DNA of 62,397 nucleotides from Bacteroidales bacterium (lineage in GTDB: Bacteria > Bacteroidota > Bacteroidia > Bacteroidales > VadinHA17), in contig PLNT01000034.1 of the NCBI GenBank assembly GCA_003141895.1, forward strand, positions 50,315-112,711, read 5' to 3'. The notes under the pieces are model-generated. The model made no database searches, was not told the origin of the DNA, and saw only the letters and a program-made list of their open reading frames with translations. A program made the position numbers and the translations under genes. Below, one piece after another: positions 18,270 through 26,464 of this stretch. Position 1 is the first letter of the stretch. Each line of letters opens with the position of its first letter.

Positions 18270-19046
18270 TTACGCTGCTGCAACTTCTGCTGGTTTTTCC
18301 TTCTCCCTGAGAACTGATTCATAGAGCGATGCAAACGAACTGCAGATCCACATGATTGCCGGGAAGATTCCGACTATTAACATGCATAATCCGAATATTA
18401 CTATAAATATTGAGACAAACCCCATAAAGAAAATCTGCCAACCATGACCTCTTGTCAGCTTCCAGCTAAATTCAACTGCTTCGATTGGATCGAGCTTCTT
18501 ATCCATAATGATATATGATACAAAAGCGAGGCGGCATCCGATGATAATACCAGGTATTATAAGCGCAAACAAGCCGAGCACAACCAGGGCAAATACAAGG
18601 AGGTTTGCAAGTATTATATGAAGATAGTTCTCCATAAATCCTTTAATAAGATATTCAAAATCGGGTTTTACTTTCCTTACAGCCTGGACAAAAATAAAAT
18701 TACCGCCATATTCGAAAACAGGTTTGACGAGAAACGTATATAACATTGCAAGTAATCCAAAGAATGCAGCAAATATCCCAAAAGTGCCTAATCTGAATAG
18801 ATTTTGACCCCATTCATTTCCCCAATGCAATGGACTCTCAGAGAAATGATGACCCCAGGCATTTCCCCAATTCCAGGGCCAGTCTGATATGTTAAAATGA
18901 TGGAACATTTTGAAAGGGCCAGTTACTATTGCAAGAATGAGGATAACCAGAAATAACCTGAGGAAATTATCCGTCATTACTCTCCATCCGGTGCTAAAAC
19001 TATTTCCAAATCCGGGTGCTAATCTGTAATCATTATTTGTTTCCAT
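18270..19046 (-). CDS. Polytopic membrane protein of unknown function
   Basis: A 258-residue inner-membrane protein with about six predicted helices. The N-terminal soluble piece has GNSFSTGWRVMTDNFLRLF, followed by a tryptophan-rich loop (WPWNWGNAWGHH). The C-terminal half has LIIPGIIIGCRLAFVSYIIM and EAVEFSWKLTRGHGWQIF, a pattern shared with DUF975/YciC-like membrane proteins. It is divergent from the LuxR-type regulator at 19208, and the region between them holds three similar palindromic sites, so it is a plausible regulatory target of that protein. I do not assign a transport or enzymatic role. Confidence 0.7.
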   Translation of the reverse strand: METNNDYRLAPGFGNSFSTGWRVMTDNFLRLFLVILILAIVTGPFKMFHHFNISDWPWNWGNAWGHHFSESPLHWGNEWGQNLFRLGTFGIFAAFFGLLAMLYTFLVKPVFEYGGNFIFVQAVRKVKPDFEYLIKGFMENYLHIILANLLVFALVVLGLFALIIPGIIIGCRLAFVSYIIMDKKLDPIEAVEFSWKLTRGHGWQIFFMGFVSIFIVIFGLCMLIVGIFPAIMWICSSFASLYESVLREKEKPAEVAAA

Positions 19047-19068
19047 GTTGTGTTCTTTTAAGTTTCAG

Positions 19069-19076
19069 CAAATTTA
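19069..19076 (-). promoter_or_regulatory. Candidate -7 box for the membrane-protein gene
   Basis: On the minus strand the octamer TAAATTTG matches TAnnTTTG, 23 bases upstream of the start codon at 19046. The usual -33 TTG is missing; instead the first of the three palindromes (19102-19111) lies just upstream, as for an activator-dependent promoter. Confidence 0.4.
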
Positions 19077-19101
19077 TGATGGCAGTTTTTACCTGACTTC
19101 A

Positions 19102-19158
19102 TACTATAGTAGTGTTTTTAATTTTTCCTACTTTAGTATGTATACCAATACTTTGGTA
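19102..19158. promoter_or_regulatory. Three palindromic TACTnTnGTA sites in a divergent promoter region
   Basis: TACTATAGTA (19102-19111), TACTTTAGTA (19129-19138) and TACTTTGGTA (19149-19158) share the pattern TACT-n-T-n-GTA; the first is a perfect 10-bp palindrome. Start-to-start spacings are 27 and 20 bases. They lie between the divergent membrane-protein and LuxR-type genes, so the LuxR-type regulator is the natural candidate to bind them. Confidence 0.55.
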
Positions 19159-19207
19159 GGAGTTAATTTTAAGGCGAGGAATCAGAGGATTTTAATATCT
19201 TTAAAGA

Positions 19208-20140
19208 ATGATGGTTTACCTTGGATATTTAATTTTTATTTTGTCGGTTGCATTGGCCGCAGGAGGTATCGTATTGTCCTCGCGTTTGAGGAAAAAACAT
19301 CATCACGATATATTTTCTACTTTGCTTTATTTCCAGGTATTTATTTTCACTTTCGGATTTTATGGAATCTGGGGGCAGGAAATAATCAAAGTATTTCTGT
19401 CAGCTTATATTTCAGCTGAATTACTTACAAGATTTTCAGATATTGCAATGCTGCTCGGATTGCCATTTCTTGTTTTTGCATGGCTTATGCTTATCCAATT
19501 CTCGGCAGGATTATCAGGGAGAAAGAATAACAATTGGTTTGTTTTATGGTTTCTCATGATGAATTTTTCCATAATTATAATTCTGGGATATTTCGTTGCA
19601 AAAGGGGGCACCTTTAAACCTGCTTCTCTGATAAAATACTATTTCATCACAATGTTGTTCCTGTATTCCCTTATATCCTCTTCATTGATTTTATTTCCTC
19701 AAAAAGGGAAATCAATCATCCATGATTTTGACAGGAAAAGAATTGGTCCGGGAATATTTCTTGTAATGCTGGTGCAATGTGTGCCATTACTTTTCTATGA
19801 GTCGCAGCCATATATCGCTATACTTTTCACCTTTGTTTTCTTTGTAAGTAACACATTCCTTCCCATATATCTTAATTACGGTACACTCTTTACTGTATTT
19901 ACATCTGAACCTTCAAGGGATATTTCATTTGAAGAATTCTGTAAAAAATTCGAAGTTTCTCCCCGTGAAACAGATATCGTACGAGAAATATGCAAAGGAT
20001 TAAGTAATAAGGAAATATCAGAAAAACTTTTTATCAGCCTGCAGACTGTGAAAGACCATACTCACCGGATTTATATAAAGACAAATGTAAAAAGCAGAGT
20101 CCAGCTTATTTATCTTGTGAAAGAACTGAAATTATTCTAG
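19208..20140 (+). CDS. Membrane-anchored LuxR-family transcriptional regulator
   Basis: A 310-residue regulator with an unusual layout. The first 230 residues are almost all hydrophobic, with about six or seven membrane helices, and the last 70 residues are a LuxR/GerE helix-turn-helix: SPRETDIVREICKGLSNKEI followed by LFISLQTVKDHTHRIYIK. Such 7TM-HTH proteins are found in Bacteroidetes and are thought to sense a membrane or lipophilic signal and regulate neighbouring genes directly. The gene is divergent from a membrane-protein gene over a region with three similar palindromes. Two adjacent ATG codons (19208, 19211) both could start it. Confidence 0.85.
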   Translation: MMVYLGYLIFILSVALAAGGIVLSSRLRKKHHHDIFSTLLYFQVFIFTFGFYGIWGQEIIKVFLSAYISAELLTRFSDIAMLLGLPFLVFAWLMLIQFSAGLSGRKNNNWFVLWFLMMNFSIIIILGYFVAKGGTFKPASLIKYYFITMLFLYSLISSSLILFPQKGKSIIHDFDRKRIGPGIFLVMLVQCVPLLFYESQPYIAILFTFVFFVSNTFLPIYLNYGTLFTVFTSEPSRDISFEEFCKKFEVSPRETDIVREICKGLSNKEISEKLFISLQTVKDHTHRIYIKTNVKSRVQLIYLVKELKLF

Positions 20141-20200
20141 CATCCGGATTTCAATATTTTAATACGATTCGACCTTTTTTGTCAAATAGTCGATATAATA

Positions 20201-20232
20201 TTTGGAGATTGATTTTTAATATCCTAGTTTTG
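20201..20232 (+). promoter_or_regulatory. Bacteroidetes promoter for the second TetR gene
   Basis: TTTG at 20201-20204 and TAGTTTTG at 20225-20232 match the Bacteroidetes -33 TTTG and -7 TAnnTTTG boxes with a 20-base spacer. Transcription would begin near 20238, about 27 bases before the ATG at 20265. Confidence 0.6.
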
Positions 20233-20264
20233 CTGAATCAATTTCCAAAGTAATTTTTAAAGGA

Positions 20265-20849
20265 ATGCTGGTACAACACGAAGAGGCAAGATTGAAGATA
20301 ATTGAAATTGCACGCGGTATCTTCTCTCATTTTGGTTTTAAAAAGACCACAATGGAAGAAATTGCCCAGGCAACCAGGAAAGGGAAATCCTCGATTTACT
20401 ATTATTTCAACAGCAAGGAAGATATTTTTAAGGCCGTAGTCGAAAAGGAAGCTGAAGAAATCCAATCTGAATTGTATAAAAAGATTTCTGGTGTAGAAGA
20501 TCCGGTTGAACGATTAAAAATCTATATCACAGTCAGGATGCGAAAAATTAACAAACTCACTAATATCTATAGCGCCCTCAAGAGCGATTACCTGAGTCAA
20601 TTTGAATTTATTGAAGAAATTCGCAAGAGTTATGATCGTGATGAGGTAAAAGCTGTTGCAGGTATAATTCAGGACGGGATCGAAAAAGGAAAATTTACTG
20701 TTGATGATCCAAACCTGAGTGCAATCGCAATTGTAACAGCAATGAAAGGACTCGAAATTCCAATTTTTGTAAGCAAGGAACACGGAAACTTTGAAGTCAG
20801 AATGAATAACCTCATTAATTTTCTTTTTTATGGAATAGTCAAAAGATAA
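20265..20849 (+). CDS. TetR/AcrR-family regulator of the second exporter locus
   Basis: A 194-residue TetR-family repressor. The N-terminal DNA-binding part includes IARGIFSHFGFKKTTMEEIA and KGKSSIYYYFNSKEDIFKAV, the standard HTH with the YYYF contact helix; the rest is a helical ligand domain. It heads a cluster of same-strand genes: a small PII-like protein, a beta-barrel protein, damaged TolC and HlyD genes and two ABC-2 permeases. DNA upstream of this gene and upstream of the next share the words ATTCGACCTT and GTCAAATAGTC, which may be its binding sites. Confidence 0.9.
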   Translation: MLVQHEEARLKIIEIARGIFSHFGFKKTTMEEIAQATRKGKSSIYYYFNSKEDIFKAVVEKEAEEIQSELYKKISGVEDPVERLKIYITVRMRKINKLTNIYSALKSDYLSQFEFIEEIRKSYDRDEVKAVAGIIQDGIEKGKFTVDDPNLSAIAIVTAMKGLEIPIFVSKEHGNFEVRMNNLINFLFYGIVKR

Positions 20850-20864
20850 TTTTTTTTGGCCAAT

Positions 20865-20935
20865 ATTCGACCTTAATACGTTTTTAGTCTAATAGTAATA
20901 ATGTCTAATAGTCAAATAGTCTAATAGTCAAAACA
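20865..20935 (+). other. Repeat-rich leader of the PII-like gene with shared motifs
   Basis: ATTCGACCTT (20865-20874) also occurs at 20167-20176 upstream of the TetR gene, and GTCAAATAGTC (20911-20921) also occurs at 20181-20191. In between, GTCTAATAGT is repeated about three times. The shared words could be TetR operators; the tandem part could equally be a simple repeat. Confidence 0.4.
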
Positions 20936-20951
20936 AATAAAGCCCAATGTT

Positions 20952-21260
20952 ATGAATTTTATTTATTGCACTTGTAATGCAGCTATGCTCGGAAGGATTA
21001 CAGATACTCTGGAAACAATTAAAGTTAAAAACTACCAGGTTGCGGATACGATTATTTCACAAGATATAAAAGGGAAACCTGGTCAAAATACTGACGATAG
21101 TCGGGAGCATAATGTTACAATAACCATGCAAATAACAGACAGCATAAAATCAAAAATGATTCTTAACATATTCAGAAATATCAATAAAGAAAATGCAGGC
21201 AACAGTGACAAAATGCTGACGGTTTGCAGCTGGGAAATGGAAAACTATTTTATCGATTAA
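20952..21260 (+). CDS. Small PII-like protein of an exporter locus
   Basis: A 102-residue cytoplasmic protein. It follows a ferredoxin-like pattern: a first strand (MNFIYCTCN), a helix (RITDTLETIKVKNYQV), a polar loop in the middle, and a second strand-helix unit ending in VCSWEMENYFID. This fits a PII-like fold, and the position beside efflux genes under a TetR regulator parallels the PG0541-type protein at 2652, but sequence similarity between the two is weak. It may be a small-molecule sensor for the exporter. No function is known; the assignment rests on pattern and context. Confidence 0.55.
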   Translation: MNFIYCTCNAAMLGRITDTLETIKVKNYQVADTIISQDIKGKPGQNTDDSREHNVTITMQITDSIKSKMILNIFRNINKENAGNSDKMLTVCSWEMENYFID

Positions 21261-21288
21261 AAAACTAAAATTTAAAAATTGCACATAA

Positions 21289-21924
21289 ATGAAAACAAAG
21301 ATTTTTCTTATCGCAGGATTTACAGTATTGCTGTTTACCTGCCAGCCTCTGCAGGCCCAATTTAAATTTGGCGTACATGCTGCAGGAAACCTTGAAGCAC
21401 AGGCCCCTTGGGGTCAGCTCTGGAATAATGTAGATCTCTACCAAGGTTTCCTGATCGGAGGATTTCTCGAATATAAAACCGGATTAAAATTGTCACTTCA
21501 GACTGAACTCAATTATCAGAAGAAAGGAAGCAAAATCACTTCAACAATTGAAGGAAACGAATCGACAGAAAAAAGAGAATTCAATTATATTACAGTACCA
21601 CTTCTGGTAAAGGTTAACTTCCGGGATGAAACACTCGGTGATAAATATGACTTTTCTTTTTTTACAGGTCCGTACCTTGGATATCTTACATCTGCAAATT
21701 CTAACTTAAAAACCGGCACGATTACTACTGATGTCGACATAGCCGGACAGGCTGAGAAAAAGGACTGGGGAATAATTTTCGGAACAGGTGTTGCATATAA
21801 ACTGGCTAATGACGGAGCAATTATAGGTGAGATCAGGTATCAGATGGGACTGAACAGAGTTGATAAGCTGGATACTGATCTGCGAAATAAAGGTATTGGT
21901 ATAACAATTGGATATAGGTTTTAA
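21289..21924 (+). CDS. Outer-membrane beta-barrel protein (PorT/OmpW-like)
   Basis: A 211-residue exported protein. A signal peptide ends near residue 24 (LQAQ), and the mature part begins FKFGVHAAGNLEAQ and ends with an aromatic C-terminal strand (GIGITIGYRF), typical of small outer-membrane barrels. Alternating hydrophobic strands such as SLQTELNYQKKG and YITVPLLVKVNF fit the PorT-type barrel common in Bacteroidetes. It lies inside the TetR exporter cluster, 28 bases after the PII-like gene, and is followed by a good terminator. Its role is not clear; a structural or pore function in the envelope is possible. Confidence 0.8.
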   Translation: MKTKIFLIAGFTVLLFTCQPLQAQFKFGVHAAGNLEAQAPWGQLWNNVDLYQGFLIGGFLEYKTGLKLSLQTELNYQKKGSKITSTIEGNESTEKREFNYITVPLLVKVNFRDETLGDKYDFSFFTGPYLGYLTSANSNLKTGTITTDVDIAGQAEKKDWGIIFGTGVAYKLANDGAIIGEIRYQMGLNRVDKLDTDLRNKGIGITIGYRF

Positions 21925-21944
21925 GTTTCAACAGGTTTAGTTCG

Positions 21945-21981
21945 AAAGGCCGTCTGCCATCAGGTACCGGCCTTCTTTTTT
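21945..21981 (+). terminator. Intrinsic terminator after the beta-barrel gene
   Basis: Arms AAGGCCG (21946-21952) and CGGCCTT (21968-21974) are followed by CTTTTTTT. It lies 21 bases after the stop codon and before the damaged TolC gene, so the downstream exporter genes may depend on read-through or their own promoter. Confidence 0.75.
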
Positions 21982-21993
21982 AAAATCATTTCA

Positions 21994-22883
21994 ATGAAAT
22001 CTAAAATATTAACTTTTATTTTGCTGGTGGCCGGGATTTGTCTTTATGGGCAGACCATTTCGATGATGCACAAAAGCTGGCAGACCAGGGTATGATTGCA
22101 AGGGTTGAAGTTCTAAATGCAAAAGTATACCTGGCCGATGCTGACCGGGAATTAAAGAAGGCTGAACGTCAGCTGGTAATAATTAACCAGGCCGTATTGA
22201 ATACATTAGCCGACGATGAAAATAAAAATATTAATCCTGTTTCGGATCTTTTTTACCTGACAAAAATTGAATCTGTTGATTTTTTTAGAAAAAATGCAAT
22301 AGAGAAAAGTCCGCTTCTGGGGCAGATCAACAAAAAAAAGGAGTTGGCGCAACAGGGGATAAAAGTAGAACGATCAGCTTTTTTGCCAACTGTAGCCGCA
22401 GGTGGCACATATGATATAGTGAATAAAGATTTGTCCCCTGACATACCTAAATATATGGTTGGTTTAGGAGTACAGTTGAGTCTTTTCGAAGGTAATTCAC
22501 GAAGCTGGAAATTAAAGGCCGCCAGGATGCAGGAGGTTCAGGCAGAAGATTTTTATGCGAAAGCATCTTCTGATATCCTTACAGAAATTAATAAATGCTT
22601 TGAGGAGTTAAACATGTATCTCGAACAGATCAATGAACTGGATGCCGCAATGGAATTCACCAAGGAATATTCTCTTGCAAGAGAAAAAGCATTCTCCGAA
22701 GGAATGGCAACGGCAACGCAGGTTTCAGATGCCAATCTTGCGGTCGCCAAAACAAAAATTGACCGGTTGCAGGCTATCTATTCATGGGATGTTGCATTGT
22801 CAAAACTGCTTTATTACTCCGGAATGTCAGACAGGTTTTTGGATTACATGAACCTCTCTGAAGCAAAACAGGAGAGGTTTTGA
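21994..22883 (+). pseudogene. Internally deleted, frameshifted TolC-family gene
   Basis: A signal peptide starts at the ATG at 21994 (hydrophobic core ILTFILLVAGICLYG), but after GQT the frame runs into a stop. In another frame, from about 22045 to 22883, a clear TolC C-terminal portion follows: QGMIARVEVLNAKVYLADAD, then VGLGVQLSLFEGNSRSWKLK, ending at QERF. Intact relatives are about 430-470 residues, so roughly 150 residues of the first half are missing and the joint changes frame. A TTG at 22038 could start the remaining 281 codons but without a signal peptide. The gene is therefore probably non-functional. It precedes a frameshifted HlyD gene and two intact ABC-2 permease genes. Confidence 0.8.
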
Positions 22884-22956
22884 GTTTCTTGTAAAGAGCT
22901 AGATAGGCAACTTAAAAAACAAAATTAAAACTGAAAATTAAAGAAATAATTGAGTA

Positions 22957-23969
22957 ATGAACAAAAGAAAGAATTACCTGGTTGCATGTGCAATTTTTGC
23001 AATGATCCTCTTTATTGGATATGCGATATGGATTATTGCCCGTCCGGTTCCAATTGAAATTCAGGGCGAAGTGGAGGCAACACAAATTAAGGTTGCTTCA
23101 AACTCACAGGCAGGATAGCCTCACTCCTGGTCCATAAGGGTGATGATGTTACCGCTGGCATGCTCTTGTTTACTATTACTAGTCCCGAACTGGATGCCAG
23201 ATATTTACAAGCTTCTGCCGTCCGTAAAGCAGTTGGATTTCAAAAAGAGAAGGCCGATAACGGCGCCCAGAAGGAAGATATCCAGGCAGCCTTCAATTCC
23301 TGGCAGACTGCCCTGGCATCATCAGAATTGGCAAAAAAAACATTTCAGCGGATAGATAACCTATTCAAATCAGGGGTTGTAGCAGAACAACAGAAAGATG
23401 AAGCTGAAACGCGAATGAAGGCTGCAGTTGAAACTGAGAAGGCAGCAATGTCGCTTTATAATAAGGCAAATAAAGGAGCAAGATATGAAGATAAAGGTGC
23501 TGCCGAAGCTTTGGTAGCACAAGCCGATGGGGTCATCAATGAAGTTAGTTCATATCTGAGTGAAACCCGTATTGCAGCTCCGATAAATGGAGAAATTGCC
23601 AACATCATTGCTGAGCGTGGAGAACTGGTTCCTGCCGGTTATCCTATTATTACGATTGTCGATCTGAATGATGAATGGGTGACCTTTAATCTTCGCGAGG
23701 ATTTACTAGCCTCAATTCATAAAGGGTCAACATTTATAGTACGCTTTCCGGCGCTTGGAATGAAGGAGGTTATGCTAAAGGTAAATTATATAAATGCCCT
23801 TGGCGAATTTGCAACCTGGAACGCAACCAAAACTTCCGGTGATTTTGATGTGAAATCCTTTGAAGTTCATGCTGTTCCTGTCGAAAATACCACAGGATTA
23901 AGACCGGGAATGTCAGCATTGGTTAACTGGGATGAGGTAAAAAAACAACTATTGGCAACCGGCAAATAA
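22957..23969 (+). pseudogene. HlyD-family adaptor gene with a single-base frameshift
   Basis: The start at 22957 gives a membrane anchor (YLVACAIFAMILFIGYAIWI) and the first lipoyl strand (EIQGEVEATQIKVAS). The frame then hits TAG at 23116. One extra base in the A-run at 23100-23103 would restore reading as VAS-KLTGRIASLLVHKGDDV, which is the expected HlyD sequence, and the frame is then open to 23969 with coiled coil and AAPINGEIANIIAERGELVP. The lesion is a one-base deletion or a sequencing error in a homopolymer. With its neighbours it would form a YbhG/YhiI-like adaptor for ABC-2 exporters. Confidence 0.8.
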
Positions 23970-23994
23970 TTCAATCACACAGCTCAAATTAATA

Positions 23995-25179
23995 ATGCTT
24001 CAGAAATTAATAAATAATCCATTAATAAAGGTCGTCAGGCGTGAAAACAGCCGGATAGCTAACAGTTGGATATTAGTCTTTTCTACTGTGATAGCCCCGG
24101 TTTCAACATTTGTTATAATTATCTGGCTATTTTCAGCTAGTGTTGTCAGGAACCTACCTGTTGCAGTGGTAGATATGGACCAAACGGCTTTCTCATTTAA
24201 AGTCACCCGACTGATTGATGCAGCAAGTGTATGTAAAGTATATTGTCGACTTAATTCAGTTTATGAAGCTAAAAAAATGATGGATGAAGGCAGGATTGAC
24301 GCATTTATCATTCTACCGCCAAACCTGGAGCAAAAGATGATGAATATCGAATCCCCGGCGGTTGAGGTCAATATAAACAACACATATCTTGGTAAGGGAG
24401 GCGCACTGAAATCAGGATTATATACTACTTTATCGAATGTATCAGCAGGGGTTAAAGTACAGATTGCTGTCAAAAAAGGACAAAATCCGGAACAGGCAAT
24501 TGAAAAAGCAAGACCTGTAAAAGCAAATGTTCATCTGCTATTTAATCCTTTTGGAAACTACGCTTATTTTCTTGTTCTCGGATTGTTACCACTTCTGTCT
24601 GTTGTCTTTATATTTCTTGGATCGGTCTATGCTCTGGGGATGGAATTTAAGGAAGGAACTGCAGGCGATCTTATATCTGAGGCTGGGAATAATATTACTG
24701 TCGCACTCAGCGGGAAAATGCTTCCTTACACCTTCCTGTTTTTTATAAGTATGCTTATCATGGATCTTTTTTTAGTACGAACGTTAGGTACGCCTCTTCG
24801 TGGCAGCTTAGCCCTCATCCTGGCTTCGGAAATTCTACTTATCGTCTCCTATCAGTTGCTTGCCATATTGTTTTTAAAACTGACCGCAAACCTCAGATTA
24901 TCACTCTCGCTGGGAAGTGCATACACTATGATGGCCCTCACCTTCTCGGGTCTGACTTTTCCTGTAATGGCGATGCCTTTGGCCGCTAAACTTTTTTCAT
25001 ATGTTTTTCCTTATACTTACTGGCTGCATATTTTTATGAGTCAAACGCTAAGAGGTGAGCCTGCCGCCGAGACAATTTATTCTTTTCTGGCTTTTATCCC
25101 GTTTATTCTTGCAGGATTCCTGGCCTTTCCGGGAACAAAACGAAAACTCTCTGATCCAGTATATTGGTTCAGAGAATAA
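23995..25179 (+). CDS. ABC-2 type transporter permease (first of pair)
   Basis: A 394-residue membrane protein of the ABC-2 / YhhJ-YbhR family. One N-terminal helix (about 26-50) is followed by a large extracytoplasmic domain (about 50-175) with VAVVDMDQTAFSFKV, and then about five C-terminal helices, including FLVLGLLPLLSVVFIFLG. These permeases usually pair with a second permease, an HlyD adaptor and, in many species, an ATP-binding protein. No ATPase gene is present in this cluster, as in several Bacteroidetes TolC-HlyD-ABC2-ABC2 loci. It lies 25 bases after the frameshifted HlyD gene. Substrate unknown. Confidence 0.88.
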   Translation: MLQKLINNPLIKVVRRENSRIANSWILVFSTVIAPVSTFVIIIWLFSASVVRNLPVAVVDMDQTAFSFKVTRLIDAASVCKVYCRLNSVYEAKKMMDEGRIDAFIILPPNLEQKMMNIESPAVEVNINNTYLGKGGALKSGLYTTLSNVSAGVKVQIAVKKGQNPEQAIEKARPVKANVHLLFNPFGNYAYFLVLGLLPLLSVVFIFLGSVYALGMEFKEGTAGDLISEAGNNITVALSGKMLPYTFLFFISMLIMDLFLVRTLGTPLRGSLALILASEILLIVSYQLLAILFLKLTANLRLSLSLGSAYTMMALTFSGLTFPVMAMPLAAKLFSYVFPYTYWLHIFMSQTLRGEPAAETIYSFLAFIPFILAGFLAFPGTKRKLSDPVYWFRE

Positions 25180-25228
25180 CTATAAGAACTATAGATAACC
25201 TGAATCAATAATTTTTTTAAAATTCCCG

Positions 25229-26464
25229 ATGAAATTAAAAATTATCCGAAAAAATATAATCTCTGGCCTGGAACTGACCGCATTTTCATTTATTGATGAA
25301 CTTAAAACGATCGTCCGTGACAATGGTGCACTACTCATGTTTGCTGCAGCTATCATCTACCCTATCGTCTATTCGATTGCTTATAAAAATAATGTTGTCC
25401 GTGATATTCCGGTTACTATTGTTGACCTTGATCACACTTCCACCAGCCGGCAAATGATTAGAATGATCGATGCTACTAAGGAAGTCAGGATTTCCAGCGA
25501 AGCCGGAAGTCTGGGAGAAGCAAAGCAGCAATTCTGGGATGGCGGTTCAAAAGGAGTTATCCTTATTCCTGAAGGTTTTGAAAAAAATCTGTTAAAAGGA
25601 TCACAATCATCTTTAAGTGTATATTGCGATGCAAGTAATTTTCTTATATACAAAGAAACGCTTAACGGCACCATTGCATCATCCGGAACATTGTCTGCAG
25701 GCGTGGAGATTAAAAGACTCCTGGCTGCAGGAACCAGTGAGGAAGCGGCAATGGTTCAGCACGATCCGCTTCCGGCAAAATTTATAAATCTGTATAATCC
25801 ATCAGGAGGATACGGATCATATCTTATGCCTGGGTTGATCCTGATTATTCTTCAGCAAACTTTATTAGTGGGCATTGGTATGATCGGAGGGGCGGGAAAG
25901 GAACGGCGAAACAACCAGGAGGTCATCCCCGGCATAAGAGTCAGAAATGGCATGTTTTCAGTAGTTTTCGGAAAAGGACTGGCATATTTCATGATCTATT
26001 TGGTGCACATCATCTTTTCACTGGTTTATCTTCCGCATTGGTTTGGGTTTCCTGACAAAGGACATTTTAGTGATGTTCTAATTTTAGTGGTCCCATTTCT
26101 CTTTTCTGTAATATTCTTTGGATTTATCATCTCAATGCTTTTTCACCGCCGTGAACATGCCATCATGGCATTGGTTTTTATTTCCCCGGTCATTTTATTT
26201 CTAAGCGGGTTACCGTGGCCTCAAACCTCGATTCCGCCAATTTTATACCATATCGCCCATGTCTTTCCAAGCACTATTATGATTCCGGCTTACCTAAGGA
26301 TAAGAACAATGGGTGTTTCAATTACCGACGTTCGCCCGGAATTGATGTTTATGATGGTACAGATGCTGGTTTACTTCCTCCTGGCAGCACTGTCTTTCAA
26401 AATTTACGTTATAAAGCAGAAAAAGAAGAATATTTCTGGTAAACAATTAACCTGCCCTCGCTAA
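25229..26464 (+). CDS. ABC-2 type transporter permease (second of pair)
   Basis: A 411-residue paralogue of the preceding permease with the same layout: an N-terminal helix (about 32-52), an extracytoplasmic domain that opens with VTIVDLDHTSTSRQMIRMID, and five or six C-terminal helices (from SYLMPGLILIILQQTLLVGI). The two likely make a heterodimeric export channel. Its last 56 bases overlap the convergent thiamine pyrophosphokinase gene, tail to tail. It is intact although the TolC and HlyD genes before it are damaged. Confidence 0.88.
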   Translation: MKLKIIRKNIISGLELTAFSFIDELKTIVRDNGALLMFAAAIIYPIVYSIAYKNNVVRDIPVTIVDLDHTSTSRQMIRMIDATKEVRISSEAGSLGEAKQQFWDGGSKGVILIPEGFEKNLLKGSQSSLSVYCDASNFLIYKETLNGTIASSGTLSAGVEIKRLLAAGTSEEAAMVQHDPLPAKFINLYNPSGGYGSYLMPGLILIILQQTLLVGIGMIGGAGKERRNNQEVIPGIRVRNGMFSVVFGKGLAYFMIYLVHIIFSLVYLPHWFGFPDKGHFSDVLILVVPFLFSVIFFGFIISMLFHRREHAIMALVFISPVILFLSGLPWPQTSIPPILYHIAHVFPSTIMIPAYLRIRTMGVSITDVRPELMFMMVQMLVYFLLAALSFKIYVIKQKKKNISGKQLTCPR

